From Desulfovibrio desulfuricans (lineage in GTDB: Bacteria > Desulfobacterota > Desulfovibrionia > Desulfovibrionales > Desulfovibrionaceae), in assembly GCF_024460775.1 (NCBI RefSeq), contig NZ_JANFYZ010000010.1, forward strand, positions 1-64,000: a stretch of DNA of 64,000 nucleotides, given 5' to 3'. Under the pieces are notes generated by a model. It had not been told where the DNA came from. It did not search any database and worked only from the letters and a program-made list of their open reading frames with translations. Shown in pieces: positions 56,526-64,000 of the stretch. The number at the start of each line of letters is the position of its first letter. Position 1 is the first letter of the stretch. Both the position numbers and the translations under genes were made by a program.

Positions 56526-59035
56526 GACTGTTCACCTCTCTGCCCGCCATTTTGCGCACCCAACATGTTGGGGCGCTGCCCATCGGTGCAGCACTGGTGG
56601 CTGTTGATGACATCCGCAGCTTCCTGACCGCCGGAACCCGGCACCACCATCCGGTGGCACCACGCATCGTGCAGGACAAAGACCTCGCCCTGCGCTTCGT
56701 ATTCCACCCAGAAAGTCACCTTTCTGGGCCGCCACGAGCCAAGACGATGCCCGTCATCCAGATTCTCGAACCAGTGCCCACTGGCCTCGGCCCCCACAAC
56801 GGCCCCTTCCACGTCTGAAAGCAGAATATGCCGCTCTTCCAGCCGGGCCAGCACATCCGCCGCCACCAGCACCCTGCCCTTTCCGGCCTGCTCGGGCGTG
56901 TCTGCAAGCAGGGCCTGTTGCCCGGCGGCGCTGCCATATTTTTCCAGCAGTTTGCGGCGCAAGGCAGCCCTGTTGGCGCGGCGCGCCGAAAGGCCCGGCC
57001 CTTGAGCCGCGCCGGACTGCGCCTTGCCTGACGCTGGCAGCAGCAGATCAAGCAGATGCCAGCACTCCTTGCCGCTGGCCGCCATGCGGTCACGGCACAT
57101 GATGCACGAGGCAAGGCCGGGGTGCTCAAGCTGGGCGGCCCGGTGATCGCTCATGGCTCGGGCGGTTTCCGGCTGGGCGCACCACACAAGGCCGCCGTAA
57201 CCGCAACAGGCGGTGGAAGCGCCGGAAAGGCGCGGTTCTTCAATTTTTGCCCCGCATTTGCCCGCCAGACTGCGCACTGCGGCAAGCCATGACGCATCAT
57301 GCCGGGCGGTACAGGGATCCTGAATGGAAAAAACCGAGGGCAGGGAATTACCAGCAGTGGGAGCCTCAAACGGCAAGCTGTCCAGCACCTCCCACACGGA
57401 AACAGTCTGCGCTTCCGGCAGGGCCTCGTGCAAGGCCGTAATGCAGGAAGAACAGGCCGCCATGATGCGCGGTTTGCCCAGTCCCTCCCAGGCCTTGCGC
57501 AGTTTGTCCGTATGCTCCTTGAACAGGGTGGTTCTTCCGGCCCAACGCGCAGGGATGCCGCAGCAGGAAAGCATGATGCCCACGCCGGATTTCAGGCCGT
57601 TGCCAAATTTTTCGCGCAGCAGATCATAAAGCGCCGCCGTTTGTTCCACGCGCGCCGCAGCCAGCTGGCAACCGGGAAAAAACAGCCACTGCTCGCCCAC
57701 CGCCTGACTCGCGTCAGCGCCCTGGGATTCTGCGGCTGGCGACAAGGGCGGCAGCACAAGGGCGCATTCCGGCCCTGAGGCGCTTTCCATATCCTCAAGC
57801 GCAAACTCGTGGGCCGTGGGCGGCATAAAACCGCGTTCCACCATGTCTTCCCGTGCGGAAAGGCACAGCTCGGCCATGGAAAAATTCTCCGGGCACAGTT
57901 CCTCGCACTGGCCGCACAGGGCGCAGCCGTTGATGAGGGCATTTGCCGTGTGCAGGCCCTTGACGATGGACGCGTTGTTATTGACCTGACGCGCGTAGAG
58001 GCGCGGATAGCCCTTGTATTTCTGCAAGTACACGCATTCGCGCACGCAGATCATACACTGGCATTGCAGGCAGCGCTCCGCCTCGCGCGCGGATTCCTCC
58101 GCAGAATAGAGCGGCTCGCCGCAAGCAGCCTGCGAGGCTGGTTCCACACGCGGCACGGGCGCTATACCTGTCACATCGGTGTGCAGCGGCCCCTGAGATT
58201 TGTCACGCGCGGCTGTGAGGGAAACGCCGCTGGTCACGCGCTCCATTGTCTGCGCCGCATGCCGCCCCTGCCCCGCCTGACGCGAAGGTGAGGCAAACGT
58301 GTGGCCTGTGGGGGTGCTGCTGCGCCAGCCAGCGCAGCAGATATTGCCGCGCCAGAGCAGGGTTTCCGCATCCACCTGGGCTTCGTCCGGGGCAATGCCG
58401 GGTGCATGCTGCTGCACGGCATCGGCGTCCACCAGCACGGCGTCATACTCCGCAGCCATCTTTTCCAGCAGCGCGGCATCAAGCGTCGCCTGGGTAAAAC
58501 TGACCTTCTGGCGGCCAAGGGCTTCCATGTCTTCCGCCAGAAAATCCTTGGCAATGCCCGCCTCATTGTCTGCCGCCAGTGCGGGATGCGCTTTGAGCAA
58601 AAATTCGCCCGCCGCGCCCGAGTGAAAGACAGTAACGGGATAGGCCTTGCGCGACAGATCCCAGGCGGCCGTGAGCCCGGCAAGCCCGGCCCCCATGACG
58701 GCCATGCGGAATTTTTTGGGAGGCAAAGGCAACATACGGCTCTGCGCGCCCACAGCAAGCATGCACGAGAGTTCAAGCCCATGCATGGCGAGGCTGCCGC
58801 CCAGATCCTGCCGCAGACAGGCGTTTTCACAGGGGTGATCGCAAATGCGGGCAATAATGCCGGGCAGGGGCAAGTGCCGCTCAAGCACCTTGCGGGCCTC
58901 GCCCTGCTTGCCTTCAGCTATGCGGGCCATGAAGGCGCGCACATCCAGATCAAAAGGACAGGCCACCCGGCAACGGGGCGGACTTTCCTGTGTGCAGTGC
59001 GACTCTATTTCGTGCAGACGTTGTTGATCCATCAT
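56522..59035 (-). CDS. FAD / Fe-S / CCG-domain oxidoreductase (DVU_1558-like)
   Basis: About 837 residues. Order: GltD-like Fe-S region (CRVACPFDLDVRAFM at ~22-36, CDHPCENACLRQD at ~65-77); dinucleotide motif AVMGAGLAGLTAAWDL (~112-127) with only a short second half; two ferredoxin sites (CLQCQCMICVREC ~322-334, CALCGQCEELCP ~371-382); a heterodisulfide-reductase-type CCG region (FFPGCQLAAARV ~452, SCCGIPAR ~490, DPCTARH ~573, CCGYGG ~610). The last ~120 residues (GHWFENLDDGHRLGSWRPRK) form an extra domain. It looks like a soluble electron-transfer or disulfide-reducing protein. Start ATG 59035 or 59032. Confidence 0.87.
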   Translation of the reverse strand: MMDQQRLHEIESHCTQESPPRCRVACPFDLDVRAFMARIAEGKQGEARKVLERHLPLPGIIARICDHPCENACLRQDLGGSLAMHGLELSCMLAVGAQSRMLPLPPKKFRMAVMGAGLAGLTAAWDLSRKAYPVTVFHSGAAGEFLLKAHPALAADNEAGIAKDFLAEDMEALGRQKVSFTQATLDAALLEKMAAEYDAVLVDADAVQQHAPGIAPDEAQVDAETLLWRGNICCAGWRSSTPTGHTFASPSRQAGQGRHAAQTMERVTSGVSLTAARDKSQGPLHTDVTGIAPVPRVEPASQAACGEPLYSAEESAREAERCLQCQCMICVRECVYLQKYKGYPRLYARQVNNNASIVKGLHTANALINGCALCGQCEELCPENFSMAELCLSAREDMVERGFMPPTAHEFALEDMESASGPECALVLPPLSPAAESQGADASQAVGEQWLFFPGCQLAAARVEQTAALYDLLREKFGNGLKSGVGIMLSCCGIPARWAGRTTLFKEHTDKLRKAWEGLGKPRIMAACSSCITALHEALPEAQTVSVWEVLDSLPFEAPTAGNSLPSVFSIQDPCTARHDASWLAAVRSLAGKCGAKIEEPRLSGASTACCGYGGLVWCAQPETARAMSDHRAAQLEHPGLASCIMCRDRMAASGKECWHLLDLLLPASGKAQSGAAQGPGLSARRANRAALRRKLLEKYGSAAGQQALLADTPEQAGKGRVLVAADVLARLEERHILLSDVEGAVVGAEASGHWFENLDDGHRLGSWRPRKVTFWVEYEAQGEVFVLHDAWCHRMVVPGSGGQEAADVINSHQCCTDGQRPNMLGAQNGGQRGEQS

Positions 59036-59227
59036 GGCGATTGCTCTCGCTGGCTTGGTGCAGACTGGCGCTGCGGCAAGGGGCGGGCGGCGCGGATTGC
59101 CGCCGAAAATACAAACAGGGCTTTCAGAGATACCCCCGAAAGCCCCGCTGCAAAAACATTGCACACCGTAGCGGCGCTCATGGCCTGGCGTGCGGTAAAC
59201 CAAACAAATAAACATGGGGCTGGGATA

Positions 59228-59260
59228 TGGGGAGAACCCCTTTTCAATCAGGATTCTCCC
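59228..59260 (-). terminator. Stem-loop after mop
   Basis: GGGGAGAA (59228-59235) and TTCTCCCC (59253-59260) pair perfectly, extended by imperfect CCCC/GGA contacts. It lies 33 bases past the mop stop codon. With no clear T-run it may be a partial terminator that lowers expression of the downstream cluster relative to mop. Confidence 0.45.
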
Positions 59261-59292
59261 CAGTGTCTCCAGATGGTTACCGCAATCTTACG

Positions 59293-62016
59293 CTACTTGG
59301 GCATGGCCGCCAACACCTTTTCGGGGCGGGCGGGCAAGTGGCGCACACGCGCGCCGCAAGCATTGTAGATGGCGTTGATGATGGCAGGGTGCGGCGCGGT
59401 AAGGGGCATTTCGCCCACGCCGGAAGCGCCAAAGGGGCCAGCCTTGCGGGGGGTCTGCACATAGACGATTTCCATGTCGTCAGGAATCATCTTGATGGTG
59501 GGCACGCCCGCGCCAGCAAGGGTGCTGTGCTTCTTCAGGTCTTCGTAGTCTTCGGTCAGGGCAAGGCCAACGCCCTGCGCCAAGCCGCCGTAGATCTGAC
59601 CGTCAACCACCAGCTTGTTGCACAGGGTGCCGATGTCGGCCACGCACACAAGCTTTTCAACTGTGGTCTTGCCGGTGGCGACCTCAACGGCCACTTCGGC
59701 AAGGAACAGACCGTACATGTAACAGGCAAAGGGTTCACCCTGGCCCTTGCCGTCGCAGTCCTTGGCCGGAGCAGACCACTTGCCGTCATAGTGCACGGGG
59801 CGGCCTTCGGCCTTCATTTCGTCATAGGTAAAGAAGCCGCCGCTGGGCTTGCGCATGCCTTCAATAAGCATTTCGCAGGCCACGCGGGTGGCGTTGCCCG
59901 TGACCACCTGAGAACGCGAACCGCCAGCAGGGCCGGAATTGGGGGTCTTGCTGGTATCGTTCATGACCAGATGGATATTTTCGGGCTTGATGTTCAGGGG
60001 GCGCAAGGCTTCATGGGCGGTGCCCAGGGTGCCGGAATCAGCGCCCTGGCCGTGGTCTTCCCACGAGTTGCCCACGGTTACGCTGCCGTCGGGGTTCAGT
60101 TCGGCCCAGGCTTCGGAGGTGTCCGGCCCGTCAAGGCCCGCGCCATACACGCCAAGGGCAATACCCACGCCGCGTTTGACTTCGGCGGTGGACTTGGCCT
60201 TAACGGTCTTTTTGGCTTCTTCGTAGTAGGGGCGCATTTTCTGGAACATTTCGGGCAGGCTCATGACTTCAGGCACCTGACCGGAGGGGTTGGTATCGCC
60301 TTCGCGGTAGCAGTTCAGCTCGCGGATGTCGAAGGGATCCATGCCCAGCTTTTCAGCCAGTTCGTCCATGAGCACTTCGGAGGGGAATTCGGTTTCCGGC
60401 GCGCCGTAGCCGCGGAAAGCCGCACCCCAGCAGTGGTTGGTGGCAACGGTGCGGCCCTTGCCGCGAATGTTGGCGATGCCGTAACCAGCGCCGATATACT
60501 GCGCGCCGCGCAGGGTGAGCAGATCGCCGAATTCGGAGTAGGGGCCGTGGTCAACGCTCCAGTCCGTTTCCATGGCAAGAATCTTGCCCTGCTTGTTGGC
60601 GGCAAAACGCACGGTCGTCCAGAAGGGCGAACGCTTGCCGGTGTAGTTCTGCTGCTGTTCGTAGTTGTAACGCAGGTGGCAGGGACGGCCGGTAGCCATA
60701 ACGGCCACGCCCACAAGGGCTTCCATGGTGGGGCTGAACTTGTAGCCAAAGGTGCCGCCGGTGGTGTTCTGCACCAGTACGAGATCCTTCGGGAATTCCA
60801 GGCCGAGGCCGGGGGCGATCATCAGCGCGTGCAGATGAATGGCAACGGACTTGGAGTGGATGACCACCTGGCCCTTGTCGTTCACATAGCCGTAGCCCAC
60901 GTCGGGTTCGATGGGCAGGTGGGGCTGGCGCTGGGTGTAGTAATCGCCTTCCGCGATGACGTTTGCCGGATCGTTGAAGAAGGGAGCGGTATCCGCGCCT
61001 TTTTCCTCAAGCTGGTCGTAGTAGATGTTGGGGGTGCCGGGGTGGATTTCGATGGCGTCCGGGGCCATGGCCTCGGGGGCGCTCATGTATTCGGGCAGCA
61101 GCTCAAGGTCAAACTTGACCTTTTCAGCCGCAGCGCGGGCGTTGCATTCGGAGTCAGCGCAGACAATGGCCAGCGCATCGCCGTACTGGAAGATTTTGGT
61201 ATCGTTAAGGATGGGCCGTTCCCAGCCATCGCCCTTATTGGTGGGGAAGGTGATCAGGCCGGTGATGCGGTTCCTGCCCTTCACATCCTTGTGGGTCAGC
61301 ACCTTGTACACGCCGGGCATTTTTTCGGCTTCAGAGGTGTCTATGCCCTTGATGTTGGCATGGGATACCTTGGCCTGGGCAATGGCGAGGTGCAGAGTGT
61401 TGGCGGGCAGGCGGTGCGCTGCGTCCGCGCCGAATTCGGCGGTGCCCGTCACCTTGGCGACGGCAGAAGGACGGGGCATGGTGGAACCCCAGATGCGGCC
61501 ATCGGCAGGCATCTTGAAGGTAACGTCGTCCAGCGTTTTATCGCCGCGCATAAGGGCGGCTGCGTCCATGACAGCGTCCACCAGGGGCTTGTAGCCCGTA
61601 CAGCGGCAGACGTTGTGATTTTTCTGGAACCAGTCGCGCACGTCTTCACGGCTGGGATTAGGATTGGAATCAAGCAGGGCCTTGGCCGAAACGATGAAGC
61701 CAGGGGTGCAGAAACCGCACTGGGCCGCGCCGTGGTAAATCCATGAATGTTGCAACGGGTGCAGATGGTCGGGGGTACCCACGCCTTCAAGCGTCGTCAC
61801 GGCGGCGTTTTCCGCCACGCGGCTCATTTTTACCACGCAGGCGCGTACCACTTTGCCGTCAAGGATCACCGAACAGGCACCGCACTGACCCTTGCCGCAA
61901 CCAACTTTGACACTGGTGAGCTGCAACTGATCGCGCAGCACGTCCACAAGCATATCGTCGGGGTTAGCCAGCAAGCGCCGGGGAATGCCGTTAATCACAA
62001 GGGTTTTTGTTTCCAT
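59293..62016 (-). CDS. mop: Molybdenum aldehyde oxidoreductase (xanthine oxidase family)
   Basis: 907 residues, oxidising aldehydes to carboxylic acids with a molybdopterin cytosine dinucleotide cofactor. The N-terminal plant-type [2Fe-2S] domain uses C40/C45/C48/C60 (VGCGKGQCGACSV), and the second helical [2Fe-2S] domain CGFC...CRC (NVCRCTGYKPL). The large Mo domains follow, with TTGGTFGYKF, GAAFRGYGAPE, GGSRSQVVTGNA and the catalytic Glu869 in GASGVGEMPLT. Length and motifs match the enzymes known from D. gigas and D. desulfuricans, which lack the FAD domain of xanthine dehydrogenase. Cytoplasmic; no signal peptide. 77 bp downstream of the MoeA-like gene. Confidence 0.97.
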   Translation of the reverse strand: METKTLVINGIPRRLLANPDDMLVDVLRDQLQLTSVKVGCGKGQCGACSVILDGKVVRACVVKMSRVAENAAVTTLEGVGTPDHLHPLQHSWIYHGAAQCGFCTPGFIVSAKALLDSNPNPSREDVRDWFQKNHNVCRCTGYKPLVDAVMDAAALMRGDKTLDDVTFKMPADGRIWGSTMPRPSAVAKVTGTAEFGADAAHRLPANTLHLAIAQAKVSHANIKGIDTSEAEKMPGVYKVLTHKDVKGRNRITGLITFPTNKGDGWERPILNDTKIFQYGDALAIVCADSECNARAAAEKVKFDLELLPEYMSAPEAMAPDAIEIHPGTPNIYYDQLEEKGADTAPFFNDPANVIAEGDYYTQRQPHLPIEPDVGYGYVNDKGQVVIHSKSVAIHLHALMIAPGLGLEFPKDLVLVQNTTGGTFGYKFSPTMEALVGVAVMATGRPCHLRYNYEQQQNYTGKRSPFWTTVRFAANKQGKILAMETDWSVDHGPYSEFGDLLTLRGAQYIGAGYGIANIRGKGRTVATNHCWGAAFRGYGAPETEFPSEVLMDELAEKLGMDPFDIRELNCYREGDTNPSGQVPEVMSLPEMFQKMRPYYEEAKKTVKAKSTAEVKRGVGIALGVYGAGLDGPDTSEAWAELNPDGSVTVGNSWEDHGQGADSGTLGTAHEALRPLNIKPENIHLVMNDTSKTPNSGPAGGSRSQVVTGNATRVACEMLIEGMRKPSGGFFTYDEMKAEGRPVHYDGKWSAPAKDCDGKGQGEPFACYMYGLFLAEVAVEVATGKTTVEKLVCVADIGTLCNKLVVDGQIYGGLAQGVGLALTEDYEDLKKHSTLAGAGVPTIKMIPDDMEIVYVQTPRKAGPFGASGVGEMPLTAPHPAIINAIYNACGARVRHLPARPEKVLAAMPK

Positions 62017-62054
62017 GCGCGACTCCTTTTAATGATGAACAAAGGTATATGCCT

Positions 62055-62071
62055 GCGCGGTGAATCCGCGC
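62055..62071. repeat. Hairpin between the MoeA-like gene and mop
   Basis: GCGCGG (62055-62060) and CCGCGC (62066-62071), 5-base loop, about 40 bases upstream of the mop start. Could be an attenuating or mRNA-stabilising structure. Confidence 0.4.
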
Positions 62072-62093
62072 CCGGGGTCAAACTTCCCGCCTC

Positions 62094-63134
62094 CTATTTC
62101 CCGAACGGACAGACCGGATAGCGGCATTCTTCACACTGGGAGCAAAAGCCCCCGTGCCCCAATGCCGCCACATCGGCAGCCGTTACCTCAATGCCGGCCA
62201 GCAGGCGCGGCACAACGAGATCAAAAATGCTGGCCTTGTGGTACATGACGCATCCGGGCAGCCCCAACACGGGCACCCGGCCTGCCGCCCCCTGGGCATA
62301 GGCCAGAAGGAACATGGCGCCCGGATACACCGGCGCGCCATAGCTGACCACCTCCGCTCCGGAAGTGCGGATGGCGGTTGGCGTGCGGTCGTCAGGGTCA
62401 ACAGACATTCCGCCAGTTACCACAATAAAATCAGCACCTTGTTCGAGAAAATCCCTGATCGCTCCGGCAGTCATGGGCACTTCGTCACTGGTAAGGGTCT
62501 GCCCCACCACCGTGCTGCCCAGAGCGACGAACTTTTTGCGCAGCACAGGGCCAAAGGCATCCTGGATGCGCCCGTAAAAAACTTCGCTGCCTGTTGTGAC
62601 CACGCCAACCCTGGCGCGGCGCAAAGGCAGAACTTCAACGACCGGCCCATCGACGAACGATTCAAGCTGCCGCAATTTTTCATCCTCAATCATCAACGGC
62701 ACCACGCGGGCTCCCGCTACCGAGCGCCCCTTGGTTACGTGCTGCATGGTGTGGATGGTTGCGACAGAAATTTCGCCAAGGCTGTTTATGCGGTTGAGAA
62801 CTGGCACATCCACCCGCAGCAGCCCGTCACAGGCGGCCTTGAGGTCGATACGCCCTTCCTTGGGTTCCGTGCATGTCAGGTTGCCGCCGGAAACGGCAGA
62901 AATAACACGAGCGGCGGCATCATTTTCGTGAACCATGCCGGGCAGGGATTCAAAAACATAAAGATGCTCTTTGCCAACCTGCAGCAGCACCTCAACGTCT
63001 TCTTCCCGCACAACATGGCCTTTACGAAAAACAGGCCCTTTGCTTTCACCAGGAATAATCCTGGTGATGTCGTGACACAAAACACTGCCCACGGCGTCAT
63101 GCACATGGATGGTTTTCATTGCCAGTTTGGACAT
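62094..63134 (-). CDS. Molybdopterin-binding MoeA-like protein with four-Cys tail
   Basis: 346 residues. The C-terminal half has the MoCF/MogA-type molybdopterin fold: RARVGVVTTGSEVFYGRI, FIVVTGGMSVDPDDRTPTAI and VLGLPGCVMYHKASIFD. The N-terminal half (HDITRIIPGESKGPVFRKGH) matches the MoeA-like region. It ends with FCSQCEECRYPVCPFGK, cysteines at 331, 334, 337 and 342, which could bind an Fe-S cluster or zinc. As first gene before mop it is likely a Mo insertase or cofactor carrier dedicated to that enzyme (inference). ATG 63134 has GGGAGAGG close upstream; ATG 63119 is possible. Confidence 0.88.
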   Translation of the reverse strand: MSKLAMKTIHVHDAVGSVLCHDITRIIPGESKGPVFRKGHVVREEDVEVLLQVGKEHLYVFESLPGMVHENDAAARVISAVSGGNLTCTEPKEGRIDLKAACDGLLRVDVPVLNRINSLGEISVATIHTMQHVTKGRSVAGARVVPLMIEDEKLRQLESFVDGPVVEVLPLRRARVGVVTTGSEVFYGRIQDAFGPVLRKKFVALGSTVVGQTLTSDEVPMTAGAIRDFLEQGADFIVVTGGMSVDPDDRTPTAIRTSGAEVVSYGAPVYPGAMFLLAYAQGAAGRVPVLGLPGCVMYHKASIFDLVVPRLLAGIEVTAADVAALGHGGFCSQCEECRYPVCPFGK

Positions 63135-63426
63135 GACCTCTCCCGAAGCTGACTTCTAGATTGTGCATAAAATACCACCCTTACAACAAATTGCAAAATA
63201 AAATTCGTTATTTATTAATTGTGCTTTTGCTAACCATCTGGCTTTCAATGGTATCAACAGATAAATTCCTCTTTTTCGCAAAAAGCGTGACTATTGTCCC
63301 CATGACAAATACCGGGCCAAGGTCTCAAATTCATGCGGCATTGACAGCCGCGCGTTTCTTTGCGAGAGGGAAGGAAAAAAGCCGCTGTATTTGCCCAGAA
63401 TACGGCAGCCATTAAAAGGAAATGCC
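63135..63426. promoter_or_regulatory. AT-rich divergent promoter region upstream of the Mo cluster
   Basis: 292 bp between divergent genes. An AT-rich dyad GCAAAA (63193-63198) / TTTTGC (63225-63230) surrounds TTCGTTATTTATTAAT; CGTTAT (63206-63211) resembles a half-site of the ModE type but no second half is clear. A second small dyad CTTTTT/AAAAAG lies near 63272-63288. This should control the cluster on the minus strand. Confidence 0.35.
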
Positions 63427-63813
63427 ATGCAAACGCGTTCAGCTCATTGGCCGATGACTCTGCCCGGCAAAGGCCGACTGGGCCTTTCCGGTCTGGCGGT
63501 TCTTACGGCTCTGCTGCTCGGCGGGTGCGGCTTCGGCGGGTCCCCGGCCCAGCCGGAAACGCCCCCCGGCCCTGTCACTGGCTTCATGATCGTCTCCGCA
63601 GTGGGAGAAACCGCTACTGTTGACGACCCTGATTTTGGCAAGGGGGTGCGCGTGAGCCTGGACGAGCTTTTCACCTCGGCCAAGGGCGAAGACTGCAAAC
63701 GCGGCACCGTGCTTTCAGGCCAGCGTGAAGCGGAAGTTATTGTCATCTGTAAGGATGACAAAGGCCGTTGGACCATGGCCCCGCGAGTGTGGGGACAGGG
63801 TCTTTCGCAGTAG
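63427..63813 (+). CDS. Small predicted lipoprotein
   Basis: 128 residues. A signal peptide (LGLSGLAVLTALLLGGC) with lipobox LGGC predicts a lipoprotein. The mature part, after a Pro-rich linker, has FMIVSAVGETATVDDPDFG and EVIVICKDDKGRWTMAPRVW, beta-rich, with two further cysteines that may pair. AAGGA precedes ATG 63427 by seven bases. Not recognised; no link to the Mo cluster other than sharing the divergent promoter region. Confidence 0.8.
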   Translation: MQTRSAHWPMTLPGKGRLGLSGLAVLTALLLGGCGFGGSPAQPETPPGPVTGFMIVSAVGETATVDDPDFGKGVRVSLDELFTSAKGEDCKRGTVLSGQREAEVIVICKDDKGRWTMAPRVWGQGLSQ

Positions 63814-63910
63814 CGAGGCTGAGACTCCGGCTTATTGCCAGCAGGCCCTTGGCAAAAAACGATCAAGGGTGCATTGCCTCTGGCTAAACCGGGCAAATGT
63901 GATTATTTAT

Positions 63911-63946
63911 GAAAGCGCACGGCGAATACCACGCCCGTGCGCTTTC
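63911..63946. terminator. Perfect stem-loop downstream of the small lipoprotein
   Basis: GAAAGCGCACGG (63911-63922) and CCGTGCGCTTTC (63935-63946) are exact complements, 12 bp, 12-base loop. There is no strong T-run after it on the plus strand, so termination is probable but not certain. Beyond it to the window end I see no gene. Confidence 0.5.
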
Positions 63947-64000
63947 CTTGTTGCAGTTGCAGCCTCGCAGCCCTGTTGAACCGACACGCCCTGAGCATGT

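Noticed and set aside
59227..61746. 839-residue plus-strand ORF opposite mop
   Set aside because: Composition (Gly/His/Val/Phe-rich without motifs) is that of an antisense shadow of the certain mop gene.

Overview
The window looks like chromosomal DNA of a sulfate-reducing deltaproteobacterium close to Desulfovibrio desulfuricans. The main reason is a 907-residue molybdenum aldehyde oxidoreductase (59293-62016). Its length, [2Fe-2S] cysteine spacing (C40/45/48/60) and catalytic Glu869 match what I recall of the D. desulfuricans and D. gigas enzymes. It lies in an accessory cluster I know only from Desulfovibrio-type genomes. The DNA is GC-rich by eye, except for an AT-rich patch at about 25.2-28.5 kb. 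No search was run; every family name comes from reading motifs.

Layout. 0.1-2.5 kb: LuxR-type response regulator and MgtE. 2.9-11.1 kb: NAD synthesis genes nadC-nadA-nadB, an unknown membrane-anchored protein, rlmI, a class V aminotransferase and a DUF1844 protein. 11.2-15 kb: argC, two large inverted repeats, hypD-hypE and a 63-residue unknown. 15.2-19.1 kb (minus strand): a permease-less trio (solute-binding-like protein without signal peptide, UreG/HypB-like GTPase, lone ABC ATPase) downstream of an Nramp transporter. 19.4-25.2 kb: chemotaxis receptor, ppk, ppx. 25.2-28.5 kb: AT-rich region with an OafA-type acyltransferase. 28.6-36.7 kb: alpha-2-macroglobulin and pbpC. 36.8-40.8 kb (minus): ffh, rpsP, khpA, rimM, mutM. 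41.5-48.7 kb: guaB, guaA, tatB, tatC, hisB, a lipoprotein, hisA. 49-50.4 kb: paired SMR transporters and a cysteine-cluster protein. 50.5-63.1 kb (minus): the molybdenum hydroxylase cluster. 63.4 kb: a small lipoprotein.

Most interesting system. From 63134 down to 50493 one strand encodes a molybdopterin-binding (MoeA-like) protein, the Mo aldehyde oxidoreductase, an FAD/Fe-S/CCG-domain oxidoreductase, a four-Cys mini-protein, a methyltransferase, a C-GCAxxG-C-C protein, a radical SAM protein, an AMP-forming CoA-ligase-like protein, a MobA-like NTP transferase fused to an HD domain, and a histidine phosphatase. Most junctions are start/stop overlaps, implying tight coupling. I recall the same set in D. 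vulgaris Hildenborough (about DVU_1551-1559, with the radical SAM protein called TrsS). Its biochemical purpose is, as far as I know, undescribed; a modified cofactor or small redox product serving the Mo enzyme is my inference.

Second candidate: the 15155-17638 operon looks like ABC-importer parts recombined with a metallochaperone-type GTPase, apparently all cytoplasmic, behind a perfect interrupted palindrome. Other notable signals are large nested hairpins next to hypD and in the guaB-guaA gap, a run of hairpins between ppk and ppx, and an 18-bp perfect inverted repeat just inside pbpC. I saw no tRNA, rRNA, CRISPR array, complete insertion sequence or prophage gene.
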